Source: Natronospirillum sp965602035
GTDB lineage: Bacteria; Pseudomonadota; Gammaproteobacteria; Pseudomonadales; Natronospirillaceae
NCBI GenBank assembly: GCA_965602035.1
Contig: OZ271919.1
Span: 2,852,001-2,916,000, forward strand
DNA length: 64,000 nt
Direction of reading: 5' to 3'
Shown here: positions 25,473 to 35,041 of the stretch, piece after piece
Numbering within the stretch: the first letter of the stretch is position 1
Layout of the letters: every line of letters begins with the position of its first letter
Made by a program: the position numbers and the translations under genes
Notes under the pieces: generated by a model
What the model saw: the letters and a program-made list of their open reading frames with translations, nothing else
Database searches by the model: none
Told to the model about the DNA's origin: nothing

Positions 25473-26855
25473 ATGCTCGCTGCTAAAACACAGGCAATCC
25501 TGTTACTGACCGCCTATTTTTCCAGATCAAAAAGCTCAGAAGCAAAGCCTCTCACGAATAAAGAGTGGGGGCGTTTTGCCTTCTGGTTGAAGAACCGGGA
25601 AATGTACCCCGAGGATCTCCTGACAGGGGAACTCAGTCAAAAACTGGAGGGTTGGACAGACTCCAAGATTACATCCGACCGCATTCAAACCCTGCTCAAT
25701 CGTGGGTCTGCCCTGGCAATGGCGATGGAAAAATGGACCCGTTCCGGCTTATGGGTGTTGACGCGCTCAGACAGTGACTACCCCAAACGTCTTAAAGCAC
25801 GCCTCGGCAATGATGCACCCCCTATCTTTTTCGGGTGTGGCAACCGCAATCTCCTGTACCAAGGTGGCATTGCTGTCATCGGCTCCCGCAAGACCTCTGA
25901 CGCGGATCTTCAGTTTAGCCGCGATCTTGGCGCTAAGTCCGCAAACGATGGGCGATCTGTCGTATCCGGCGGTGCAAAAGGCGTCGATGAAGCCGCCATG
26001 CTGGGTGCCCTTGAATCTGAAGGTACGGCAATTGGGGTTCTCGCCAATGACCTGCTGCGCGCCGCTACCTCCGCCAAGTACAGAAAGTACCTGATGGCGA
26101 ACAACTTGGTTCTCCTCTCACCCTTTTATCCCGAGGCCGGTTTTAATGCGGGCAATGCCATGCAGCGCAACAAGTACATCTATTGCCTGGCGGATACGGC
26201 AATTGCCGTGCATTCCGGAACCTCAGGTGGAACCTGGAACGGGGTGCTAGAAAACATAAAGCACAATTGGGTACCCATGTGGATCAAGCCTACCGAGGAT
26301 CCGGAGGCCGGCAATGCCACACTGGTGCAAAAAGGCGCTAAATGGCTACCTGAAAATCTCGCTGAAATCGACCTTGATTACTTGCTGCGAACCGCAGATT
26401 CATCTGCAGATCAGCGTGCTGATTTATTTGCTCAAAACCACACAGAAACCGTGCCCGAGGTAAAAGTAAACGAACCTCTGGCTTACACGACGGGCCAACA
26501 AGAAGAAAACGAAGTAGTGTCGAATGAGGTTGTCAAAGAGACTGCTGAAGACGCTTCCAAGCCTCCACCGAAGCAGGAACACGCAACCCCCTCGCCGGTT
26601 TCGAGTGACCAATGCGAAGAAAAAACAGCTCTTACGCAGCTTTCCTTGTACGACCACTTTCTCCTGATGCTTAGAAATGAAACAGGCTCACCAAAAACCA
26701 TTGATGAATTGTTGGAAGCGACACAGCTTCACAAAACCCAGCTTAACGAATGGTTAAAACAGGCTGTCGCGGATGACAAAGTGACTAAGTTGAAACGCCC
26801 GGTTCGGTATCAGTGGGTGGAAGATAATCAGCGCAAGATGTTCGAGGATCAGTAG
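25473..26855 (+). CDS. DprA/Smf-like DNA-processing protein
   Basis: A 460-residue protein with a DprA-type Rossmann domain. The signatures are VIGSRKTSDADLQ (about residues 134-146), VVSGGAKGVDEAAMLGALESEGTAIGVLA (about 163-191) and NRNKYIYCLADTAIAVHSG-type elements. A low-complexity linker follows, then a C-terminal winged-helix domain (TIDELLEATQLHKTQLNEWLKQAV). DprA binds ssDNA and loads RecA during natural transformation. This copy is longer than chromosomal DprA at its N-terminus and in its linker, and lies next to a helicase-PRTase fusion. GGGAG precedes the ATG, and only 5 bp separate it from pglX, so it is transcribed with the BREX genes. I infer a defence-associated ssDNA-binding factor. 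Confidence 0.85.
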   Translation: MLAAKTQAILLLTAYFSRSKSSEAKPLTNKEWGRFAFWLKNREMYPEDLLTGELSQKLEGWTDSKITSDRIQTLLNRGSALAMAMEKWTRSGLWVLTRSDSDYPKRLKARLGNDAPPIFFGCGNRNLLYQGGIAVIGSRKTSDADLQFSRDLGAKSANDGRSVVSGGAKGVDEAAMLGALESEGTAIGVLANDLLRAATSAKYRKYLMANNLVLLSPFYPEAGFNAGNAMQRNKYIYCLADTAIAVHSGTSGGTWNGVLENIKHNWVPMWIKPTEDPEAGNATLVQKGAKWLPENLAEIDLDYLLRTADSSADQRADLFAQNHTETVPEVKVNEPLAYTTGQQEENEVVSNEVVKETAEDASKPPPKQEHATPSPVSSDQCEEKTALTQLSLYDHFLLMLRNETGSPKTIDELLEATQLHKTQLNEWLKQAVADDKVTKLKRPVRYQWVEDNQRKMFEDQ

Positions 26856-26860
26856 TCTCC

Positions 26861-29800
26861 ATGGAAACCGCAAAACTCAAAAAATTCGCCCAATTCGCTC
26901 GCCGCAGCCTTATCGAGCAGGTTACAGCCAAGCTCAAACTGGAACTCGCCGACGAGAGTCCCGCCCGGCGAGAAAGGCCACAGGCGATTAAAAAGCTGGA
27001 AGAGGCGGTAACCGACCAAGGTAAAGAGCAGGTTATCGAGCGGGTGGCCTATATCTGGTTCAACCGCTTCTGCGCCCTGCGTTTTATGGACGTGAATCGT
27101 TACAACCGCATTGGCATTGTTTCCCCTGCTGAGGGTCAGTTCCAGCCCGAGATCCTGGCTGATGCCAAAATGGGCCATATCGATGAAGAAATAGTGTCGG
27201 AGCCAACCCGTCAAAAGATCTTCGCCCTGCTGGATGGCAAAACACCCAGTCAGGATCCACAGGGGGAAGCCTACCGCCTACTGGTTGTGGCCGCCTGTAA
27301 CTATTGGTACAGCGCGATGCCGTTCCTGTTTGAGCGAATTGACGATTACACCGAGCTGTTGATGCCGGATGATTTGCTTTCGGGTAACTCAATTCTGGCC
27401 TACACCCGCGAAGCCATGACGCTAGACGCCTGTGAGGATGTCGAGGTAATTGGCTGGCTCTACCAGTTCTACATCTCTGAAAGGAAAGATCAGGTATTCG
27501 CTGACCTCAAAAAAAACAAAAAGATAACCTCGGACAATATTCCCGCTGCCACCCAGTTGTTCACGCCGCACTGGATTGTTCGATATTTAGTTGAAAACTC
27601 GCTGGGCCGTCTTTGGATGCTTAACCGGCCCGACTCTGGCTTGATTGAAAAGATGGATTACTACATCAAGCCGGAAGAGCCGGAGACTGATTACCTTAGA
27701 ATCAGCAACCCGGAAGAAATTAAGATCTGCGATCCTGCCTGCGGCTCGGGGCATATGCTGACTTATGCATTCGATCTTCTTTATGCCATTTACGAAGAGG
27801 AAGGAGTCGAACCTACCGATATCCCGCTCAAGATCCTGACTCATAACCTGTATGGAATTGAGATCGACGAGCGCGCCGGAGAGCTGGCTGCCTTTGCGCT
27901 AACCATGAAGGCGCGAGCCAAGCAGCGGCGGCTTTTTCGGAATTCAGTCCAGCCGAATATTTTTGTGCTGGAGAATATTCACTTCGACGAAGGTGAACTT
28001 ACAGAGTACATCGATTTTGTTGGGTGGGATCTATTTCCTGGTTCTATAATAGCCACTTTGCATGAGTTCACGGAAACCAAAAATTTTGGTTCTCTAATTC
28101 AGACTGAAGCCAATGGGTGGGGCGAACTACTTAGGTCACTTGAACCCAAGGACCTATCCGGCCGACTGTTTCTTAGTGACACACATGACAAAGTCTTGCA
28201 ATCAGTCAAGCAGGCTGAGCTCTTATCTTCTACCTATCATGTCGTCGTTGCTAACCCCCCATACGCTGGCAGGAAGGGGTTGAATAAAAAGCTATCCAGC
28301 TGGCTTTACGACCATTACCGGGATTACAGCTCAGATTTGTACGCTGCATTTGTTAAAAAGATTATGGATGCCACGAGGAAGGGCGGAGTGATTGGGTTGA
28401 TGACTCCCTTCACTTGGATGTTTATTAGTTCTTATAGCGAGTTACGAAAACTTTTAATTAGTGAGGCACACATTACAAGCTTGGTGAGGCCAGAGTACCA
28501 TGCATTCTTTGAGTCGGCATATGTCCCTATTTGTGCCTTTTCAATACAAAAGTCTCCTGCCTCAAATATTCCTGGTGTGTTTGTCGATCTTAACGAATTT
28601 GTAGGAGCGAGCATTCAGCCACATTACTTCAGAGAGGCCATCAAAGACCCCTCAGTACCTTGGCGTTTTTCGGGTTCTTCCTCTGATTTTCAAAAGGTAC
28701 CTGGTACTCCAATTGCGTATTGGCTCTCCAGCGATTCATTACGTATCTTTGAGGAAAATCCTAGCTTGTCTTTGTTTGCCGAACCTAGGCAGGGACTTAT
28801 CACGGGGGACAATGAGAAATTTCTAAGACAGTGGCCTGAAGTGTCAAAAGATCGGGTATTTCTGGATGCTACGTCAAGGGGTGAGGCTTCATCATCGGGT
28901 TGTCGCTGGTTTCCCCATCATAAAGGTGGTTCGTTCAGAAAGTGGTATGGAAATCACGAACATTTGGTGGATTGGGAAGAAGATGGTTCAAGAATACGGA
29001 ATCTTTTCGATGAAAAAGGAAAGTTGCGATCGAGACCTCAGAATATAGAGTATTACTTCCTCCCGGCCGTTACATGGACATCACTTACTGTCGGTTCGTT
29101 TAATGCTAGAATTTGCGCTGGAGGCTTCATTTACGATGCGAAAGGCCCTATGGCGAAGCCTAAGCGAGAAGGTGACCTATGTCTATTAATTGGGCTGTTG
29201 AACTCTTCTTGCTCAAATCTTTTTTTAAAGCTTCTAGCCCCAACCATGGATTACAATCAAGGCCCGGTTGGTCGTATTCCTTGGCCTGAAGTTTCCCCTA
29301 ATATTCAGGCGGCAATTGATTCTGCTGTCTCATCGCTTGTCGATCTGGCTAAATCCGACTGGGACGCCTTCGAGACCTCATGGGATTTCACCACGCTCCC
29401 GTTACTCTTGTCCAACCATCGGGCCGAGACCCTGGAGGCCAGCTATACGTCTCTCCGCATCAATTGGCTCGAAATGACGGATGAGATAAAAAGGCTAGAG
29501 GAGCAGAACAACCGCATCTTTATCGACGCTTATGGCCTGCAGGATGAACTGACACCAGGTGTACCACTGGAAGAAGTCACCCTGACCTGCAACCCGTACT
29601 ACCGCTACGGCAACAATAAGAGCGAGGAAGAGCTTGAGTCACTATTGTTGTCTGACACCATGCGTGATCTGGTTTCGTACGCCGTGGGCTGCATGTTCGG
29701 CCGCTACGCGCTGGAGAAACCGGGGCTCATCCTAGCGAACCAAAGCGAGGCCATCGCGGACTACCTGAAGCAGATCCCAGAGCCAAGCTTTCCGGCTGAC

Positions 29801-30376
29801 GACGACAATGTCATCCCCATGCTTGACGGTGACTGGTTCACCGACGATATCATCGAGCGCTTCCGTGAATTCCTGCGCATCGCCTTTGGCGAAGAACACT
29901 ACGGGGAAAACCTCCGTTTTGTCGAGCAGGCACTAGGCAAGGACATCCGCAAGTACTTCCTGAAGGACTTCTACAACGACCACGTGCGCCGTTACAAGAA
30001 ACGGCCCATCTACTGGCTGTTCTCCTCACCCAAGGGCTCATTCAATGCGTTGATCTACATGCACCGCTACCAGCCCCACACCGTGGGCACGGTGCTGGAG
30101 TACCTGCGGGATTTCAAAGACGAGAAGCTGCAAGCCCGGAAGAACCATCTGGAGACCGTCAGTATCAGCGCCGGGGCCTCCCAGGGTGATAAGACCAAGG
30201 CCCTGAAAGAGATCGAGAAGATCAACAAAATCCTCGCCGAGCTGGATGACTACGAGCGGGATGTGCTTTACCCCCTGGCTACCGAGCAGGTGGAAATCGA
30301 TCTCGATGACGGGGTGAAGGCCAATTATCCGAAATTTGGCGACGCCTTGAAAAAGATTACCGGGTTAAGCCAATGA
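26861..30376 (+). CDS. pglX: BREX adenine-specific DNA methyltransferase PglX
   Basis: An 1171-residue type I BREX PglX. The N6-adenine methyltransferase core has the SAM motif DPACGSGHMLTYAFDLL at about residue 290 and the catalytic NPPY motif (ANPPYAG) at about residue 465. The target-recognition part follows, then a conserved C-terminal region. PglX methylates a non-palindromic site on host DNA and, with BrxC and PglZ, distinguishes self from phage. Nucleotides 28020-29350 are visibly more A/T-rich and less codon-biased than both ends, a mosaic pattern expected if recognition domains are exchanged. The start codon follows GAGGAT within the end of the DprA-like gene, and the stop overlaps pglZ (ATGA). 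Confidence 0.95.
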   Translation: METAKLKKFAQFARRSLIEQVTAKLKLELADESPARRERPQAIKKLEEAVTDQGKEQVIERVAYIWFNRFCALRFMDVNRYNRIGIVSPAEGQFQPEILADAKMGHIDEEIVSEPTRQKIFALLDGKTPSQDPQGEAYRLLVVAACNYWYSAMPFLFERIDDYTELLMPDDLLSGNSILAYTREAMTLDACEDVEVIGWLYQFYISERKDQVFADLKKNKKITSDNIPAATQLFTPHWIVRYLVENSLGRLWMLNRPDSGLIEKMDYYIKPEEPETDYLRISNPEEIKICDPACGSGHMLTYAFDLLYAIYEEEGVEPTDIPLKILTHNLYGIEIDERAGELAAFALTMKARAKQRRLFRNSVQPNIFVLENIHFDEGELTEYIDFVGWDLFPGSIIATLHEFTETKNFGSLIQTEANGWGELLRSLEPKDLSGRLFLSDTHDKVLQSVKQAELLSSTYHVVVANPPYAGRKGLNKKLSSWLYDHYRDYSSDLYAAFVKKIMDATRKGGVIGLMTPFTWMFISSYSELRKLLISEAHITSLVRPEYHAFFESAYVPICAFSIQKSPASNIPGVFVDLNEFVGASIQPHYFREAIKDPSVPWRFSGSSSDFQKVPGTPIAYWLSSDSLRIFEENPSLSLFAEPRQGLITGDNEKFLRQWPEVSKDRVFLDATSRGEASSSGCRWFPHHKGGSFRKWYGNHEHLVDWEEDGSRIRNLFDEKGKLRSRPQNIEYYFLPAVTWTSLTVGSFNARICAGGFIYDAKGPMAKPKREGDLCLLIGLLNSSCSNLFLKLLAPTMDYNQGPVGRIPWPEVSPNIQAAIDSAVSSLVDLAKSDWDAFETSWDFTTLPLLLSNHRAETLEASYTSLRINWLEMTDEIKRLEEQNNRIFIDAYGLQDELTPGVPLEEVTLTCNPYYRYGNNKSEEELESLLLSDTMRDLVSYAVGCMFGRYALEKPGLILANQSEAIADYLKQIPEPSFPADDDNVIPMLDGDWFTDDIIERFREFLRIAFGEEHYGENLRFVEQALGKDIRKYFLKDFYNDHVRRYKKRPIYWLFSSPKGSFNALIYMHRYQPHTVGTVLEYLRDFKDEKLQARKNHLETVSISAGASQGDKTKALKEIEKINKILAELDDYERDVLYPLATEQVEIDLDDGVKANYPKFGDALKKITGLSQ

Positions 30377-32871
30377 GTGACCGTATTAGCCAGGCTCTGA
30401 GCCGATTGTTCGATAAGCACCGCATCGTGTTTTGGTACGACACCAAACACGCGCTGCGCAGTGACTTCGAGGCGGTTTCCATTCCGGACGTCGAAAAGCT
30501 GGAGATAACCAACAACGAGTACGGTCTGAAACATCGCATTCTTCGGGAGGCGCCGGAACAGAAGTTTCTTTTGTACAAGGAGGGTCCACAACCGGAGGAT
30601 CTGGGCAACTGGCTGCTGGACGTACAGCTGGCCCACGGCGAGTTCCGGACCGACCAGGTGGCCATCTGGCTGTCCGAATTGGCGCTGGGCCTTGAGTTTG
30701 CCGAGGTAGCCCAGGCCCATGCGGAGTTCTTTCAGGCGAACAAGCGCAAGGAGTCGTTGAAGAAGTTGCTGAAGCCGGACGATACCGCCGGCCAGCTGCG
30801 CCTGAAGATGCTGGCCGTGTGTGCCGGTAGCGAGCCCCGTATGGACTCTGTGGTGGAAACCCTGCTGCAGCAACTGGCGGAAGACCGTGATGATGGCATC
30901 AGGCTGATCGAACGGTGCGGCTTGGATAGCTTTCTGTGGGAACAACTGACCCGTTTCTACGGCTACGAGGCCAGTGAACCTAGCCTGCGCGACTTCGTGA
31001 TTGAGCTGTTCAAGTCCTGCTATGCCATGGGCACGGACGGCGAGGTCAAGTTGACCGGCGACGCCCTGGTGTTCCTCAAGCGCTGGAAAGACAGCCGACA
31101 GTTTGAGCAGGGGTTTGAAACTCTGTCTGCCGAGTGTGCCGAGGTGCTGGGCATTGAGCAGGATCTCGGTAAACGGGACTTCCGGGACCTGGTTGAGCTG
31201 GATTACTTCCGGCTAATCGACCAGAAGATTATCAGTGACCTGGTACGGGCGGTGGTAGCCCGCACAGTCACCAGCGGTGATGTGGCGCTGTGGGTGCGGC
31301 AGCGGCGCCAGGGCCACTGGTACGGGGAGTTCCGACACCTGTATGAAGCCATTGAGTTCGCGGCCCGCTTTGTCCAGATGCTGGGTGAGGCTCGTCTCAC
31401 CATGGACAGCCTATCCGACGGCGTTCAGCGATACAGCCGTTCCTGGTTCCACTTGGATCAGCTCTACCGCAAGTTTACCTACCACGTGCGCATGTCTGGC
31501 CAGGCCTCGTTGATGGGCGAGCTCAGTGAGCAGGTGGAGAACCTGTATTCCAATAACTATCTGCTCAAGCTGGGCGACGGGTTCCAGGTTCACGTGGACG
31601 CCGCGCCAGGCTGGGAGGCCTATCCGGTGGTTCAACAGAAGGCCTTTTTCGAGCACTGGGTTCGTCCGTACCTGCGCAAGGACAAACGGATTTGCGTGAT
31701 CATTTCCGACGCCATGCGCTATGAGATTGGTGATGAGCTGCTGGGCCTTATCCGGCAGGAAGATCGCTACAGCGCGGAGCTCGAACCGGCGCTCTCGACC
31801 CTTCCCAGCTATACGCAGCTCGGTATGGCGGCACTACTGCCCAACAAGTCCCTGGCGATCGCCGACAACGACACCGGTACGGTACTGGTGGATGGCCAAA
31901 GCTCACAGGGCACGGTTAACCGTACCAAAATCCTGCAGGCCGCGCTGGGTGGGCGGGGCCAGGCCGTCAAGGCGGAGGATTTTATGCAGCTCAACCGGGA
32001 AGACAGCCGGGAGCTGCTCAAGGGTAATGATGTGGTGTACATCTACCACAACCGTATCGATCACACCGGCGACAAGATGCATTCAGAAGGGCAGGCCTTT
32101 GAAGCGACGGAACAGACCCTGGCTGATCTCATACGCTTGATCAAGAAGCTTACGGCGGCCAACGCCAACAACCTGCTGATCACCGCTGACCACGGCTTTA
32201 TTTACCAGAACCGTGAGCTGGATGAGAGTGACTTCCTGGGTGACGTCGTTTCTGGCGATGATATTCGCTACCGGGACCGTCGGTTCGTGCTGGGTAAGGG
32301 GCTGTCCGCCTCTTCGGCGTTCCATCACTTCTCGTCTGAGCAGCTTGGGCTGGATGGCGATATGCAAGTGCAGATTCCCAAGTCCATCAACCGACTGCGC
32401 CTTAAAGGCTCTGGCAGCCGCTTTGTGCATGGCGGCGCATCCCTTCAGGAAGTTGTGATTCCGGTCCTGAAGGTCAACAAGAAGCGCCAGAGTGATGTCA
32501 GCGCCGTTGAGGTGGACATATTGCGAGGGGCCAGCTCGGTGATCACGTCCGGCCAACTGGCCGTCACCTTGTATCAGTCCGGACCGGTTACCGAGAAAGT
32601 TCAGCCTCGCCACCTGCGGGCCGGGATTTATACCCAGTCAGGGGAGTTGATTTCGGACAGTCACGAGCTGTCGTTTGACCTGACCTCGGAGAATCCCCGC
32701 GAGCGGGAGCTTCAGGTGCGCTTTGTGCTCAGCCGCAAGGCGGACGAGGCCAACGGCCAGGAGGTCTTCCTAAAGCTGGAAGAACAGCACGCCGGCACCT
32801 CCCACTACAAGGAATACAAGTCGCTCAGGTATTTGATGCGGCGGTCCTTTACCAGCGATTTTGATTTCTGA
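30373..32871 (+). CDS. pglZ: BREX phosphatase-fold protein PglZ
   Basis: An 832-residue protein of the PglZ family. The alkaline-phosphatase-superfamily core is seen in ICVIISDAMRYEIGDEL (about residue 440), where the Asp binds metal and the nucleophile region follows, and in LLITADHGFIYQ (about residue 600), another metal-ligand motif. The N-terminal half is helical and family-specific, and the C-terminus is beta-rich. PglZ is a core BREX component with metal-dependent nuclease or phosphodiesterase activity, working with PglX. It overlaps the end of pglX by four bases and is followed 12 bp later by brxL. Confidence 0.95.
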   Translation: MSDRISQALSRLFDKHRIVFWYDTKHALRSDFEAVSIPDVEKLEITNNEYGLKHRILREAPEQKFLLYKEGPQPEDLGNWLLDVQLAHGEFRTDQVAIWLSELALGLEFAEVAQAHAEFFQANKRKESLKKLLKPDDTAGQLRLKMLAVCAGSEPRMDSVVETLLQQLAEDRDDGIRLIERCGLDSFLWEQLTRFYGYEASEPSLRDFVIELFKSCYAMGTDGEVKLTGDALVFLKRWKDSRQFEQGFETLSAECAEVLGIEQDLGKRDFRDLVELDYFRLIDQKIISDLVRAVVARTVTSGDVALWVRQRRQGHWYGEFRHLYEAIEFAARFVQMLGEARLTMDSLSDGVQRYSRSWFHLDQLYRKFTYHVRMSGQASLMGELSEQVENLYSNNYLLKLGDGFQVHVDAAPGWEAYPVVQQKAFFEHWVRPYLRKDKRICVIISDAMRYEIGDELLGLIRQEDRYSAELEPALSTLPSYTQLGMAALLPNKSLAIADNDTGTVLVDGQSSQGTVNRTKILQAALGGRGQAVKAEDFMQLNREDSRELLKGNDVVYIYHNRIDHTGDKMHSEGQAFEATEQTLADLIRLIKKLTAANANNLLITADHGFIYQNRELDESDFLGDVVSGDDIRYRDRRFVLGKGLSASSAFHHFSSEQLGLDGDMQVQIPKSINRLRLKGSGSRFVHGGASLQEVVIPVLKVNKKRQSDVSAVEVDILRGASSVITSGQLAVTLYQSGPVTEKVQPRHLRAGIYTQSGELISDSHELSFDLTSENPRERELQVRFVLSRKADEANGQEVFLKLEEQHAGTSHYKEYKSLRYLMRRSFTSDFDF

Positions 32872-32883
32872 GGGTTATAGCCA

Positions 32884-34938
32884 ATGAGCACGCTTGACCA
32901 AAAGATCAACGAGCACTTCCAAGGGTTGGTGGTGCGCAAAGACCTGGTGAAAACGGTCAAGGGCAACGCCATCGTCCCCTCGTATGTGCTGGAGTATCTG
33001 CTCGGCCAGTACTGTGCCACCAACGACGAGGCCACGATTCAGACTGGTATCGAGACGGTCAAGGAGATTCTGGCCAAGCACTATGTCCACCGCAACGAGG
33101 CCGGGCTGGTGCGCTCGAATATCAAGGAAAAGGGGCGCTACAAGGTCATCGATAAGATCAGCGTGGCCCTGAATGAGAAGACGGATGCCTACGAGGCGCA
33201 GTTTTCCAACCTGGGAATCAAGAAGGTATTGGTGGATTCTGGGACCGTGAAGGCCCACCCCAAACTGCTGGTAAGCGGCGTCTGGTGCATTGCGGACATC
33301 GAATACGTATTTTCTGAAGACCAGAACGTCAGCCCCTGGATTCTGTCCACCCTCAAGCCGATTCAGCTATCTCACTTCGACTACGACGCCTACGTTGCCG
33401 CGCGGCAGCAGTTCAGCACCGATGAGTGGATCGACCTGCTGATACAGAGTATCGGCTTTAACCCGGAGATGTTCGGACGGCGCAGCAAGCTAACCCAGCT
33501 GGTCCGCTTGATTCCGTTTTGCGAGCGGAACTACAACCTTATTGAACTTGGCCCCAAGGGGACAGGTAAATCCCACGTTTACTCCGAGTTCTCGCCCCAT
33601 GGGATTCTGGTTTCCGGTGGTGAAGTCACCGTACCCAAGCTGTTTGTGAATAACTCCAGTGGCAAGATCGGCCTGGTGGGGTACTGGGATTGCGTGGCCT
33701 TTGACGAATTCGCCGGCAAGCAGAAGCGCGTCGACAAAGCGCTCGTCGACATCATGAAGAACTACATGGCCAACAAGTCCTTCTCCAGGGGCGTGGAAAC
33801 CTTGGGCGCCGAAGCGTCCATGGTGTTCGTGGGGAACACCCGGCATACCGTTCCTTACATGCTGAAGCATTCGGACCTGTTCGATGAGCTGCCGGACAAG
33901 TTCTACGATTCTGCCTTTCTGGACCGGATCCACTTCTACATCCCCGGATGGGAGGTCGACATTATCCGGGGCGAGATGTTCTCCGACGGCTATGGCTTCG
34001 TGGTGGATTACCTCGCAGAAATCCTGCGCTCGATGCGGAACTACGATTATTCCGATCAATACCGGGAGCACTTTACGCTTTCTTCGGATATCTCGACCCG
34101 TGACCGGGACGGTATCAACAAGACCTTTTCCGGCTTGATGAAGATCCTGTTCCCCCAGGGGGGAGCGACCAGAGAAGACGTGGAAGAAGTGCTGCGTTTT
34201 GCCATTGAGGGGCGCAAGCGGGTCAAGGACCAGTTACAGCGGATTGATACCACCTACGGCGAAGTACGCTTTTCCTATCAGGACCAACAAGGGCAGGAAA
34301 GGCTTGTCACCACACTTGAGGAAGAGGAGTACCCGGGTTACTACCACCAGACGGTGTCTACCCCTGATGGCGGGGGAGTAGAACCCGAGCCAACAGCGGA
34401 CGTTAAAGGTGTCGAGCCAAAAGAGCCATATTCCCCTGAGCCCGTACTGGAAGAAAAGCACCTGACCTTCCAGGAAAACCAGAGGGGTATCTCATTCGAC
34501 GGCTTGTTTGGCCCGTACCTGAAGGGAGCCAGCAAGATCACCGTCACAGACCCCTACATTCGGCTTTTCTACCAGATCCGAAATTTCATGGAGTTTCTTG
34601 AAGCTATCGTGAAGAACAAGGCCGAAGAGGATGAAGTGGCGGTTCACCTCGTCACCGTTCGAGATGAGTTCAAGGGGGACCTGCAAGACGAGAGTTTTGA
34701 AAAGATCCAGGAATCCGCTCGCACCGCGGGCATCGACTTCACCTGGGAGTTTGACGAAAGCGGCACCATTCATGCCCGCCATATCGTTACGGACCATGGC
34801 TGGAAGATATCGCTCGATCGGGGGTTGGACATCTTCCAGCACTACGAGATGAATGATGCTTTCGCGTTCGCCAATCGTTTGCAGCCATTTCGGTCGAGCA
34901 AAGCATTTGAAGTGACTTATATTATAATGACCGACTGA
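32884..34938 (+). CDS. brxL: BREX AAA+ protein BrxL with an MIT_C-like C-terminal domain
   Basis: A 684-residue last gene of the BREX operon. The N-terminal BrxL region (LDQKINEHFQGLVVRKDLVK, VPSYVLEYLLGQYCA) is followed by an AAA+ core with Walker A GPKGTGKS (about residue 223) and Walker B VAFDEF. BrxL forms DNA-encircling hexamers and is needed for phage restriction. The C-terminal 150 residues (about 535-684) do not show the Lon-type Ser-Lys protease pattern. They match, by eye, the C-terminal domain of MITD1 (MIT_C, a phospholipase-D-like fold): DPYIRLFYQIRNFMEFLE and a HARHI..GWKI..DRGLDIFQ segment. The gene ends before a hairpin shared with the convergent gene. Confidence 0.9.
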   Translation: MSTLDQKINEHFQGLVVRKDLVKTVKGNAIVPSYVLEYLLGQYCATNDEATIQTGIETVKEILAKHYVHRNEAGLVRSNIKEKGRYKVIDKISVALNEKTDAYEAQFSNLGIKKVLVDSGTVKAHPKLLVSGVWCIADIEYVFSEDQNVSPWILSTLKPIQLSHFDYDAYVAARQQFSTDEWIDLLIQSIGFNPEMFGRRSKLTQLVRLIPFCERNYNLIELGPKGTGKSHVYSEFSPHGILVSGGEVTVPKLFVNNSSGKIGLVGYWDCVAFDEFAGKQKRVDKALVDIMKNYMANKSFSRGVETLGAEASMVFVGNTRHTVPYMLKHSDLFDELPDKFYDSAFLDRIHFYIPGWEVDIIRGEMFSDGYGFVVDYLAEILRSMRNYDYSDQYREHFTLSSDISTRDRDGINKTFSGLMKILFPQGGATREDVEEVLRFAIEGRKRVKDQLQRIDTTYGEVRFSYQDQQGQERLVTTLEEEEYPGYYHQTVSTPDGGGVEPEPTADVKGVEPKEPYSPEPVLEEKHLTFQENQRGISFDGLFGPYLKGASKITVTDPYIRLFYQIRNFMEFLEAIVKNKAEEDEVAVHLVTVRDEFKGDLQDESFEKIQESARTAGIDFTWEFDESGTIHARHIVTDHGWKISLDRGLDIFQHYEMNDAFAFANRLQPFRSSKAFEVTYIIMTD

Positions 34939-34961
34939 CAGTTGATTAGACGGCCAACTTG

Positions 34962-34990
34962 AAAAAGAGGCGCACGAGATTGTGCGCCTC
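34962..34990 (-). terminator. Terminator between brxL and the convergent binding-protein gene
   Basis: A perfect 9-bp stem (34967-34975 with 34982-34990) and a 6-base loop. On the minus strand five T follow (34962-34966), so it best terminates the leftward gene that ends at 35042. On the plus strand it may also stop BREX transcription, but without a T-run. Confidence 0.7.
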
Positions 34991-35041
34991 GTAAAGACTA
35001 TTTGGTCTTCGTCTGAGTGTTAAGCGCTGGCGGCACCTGAA

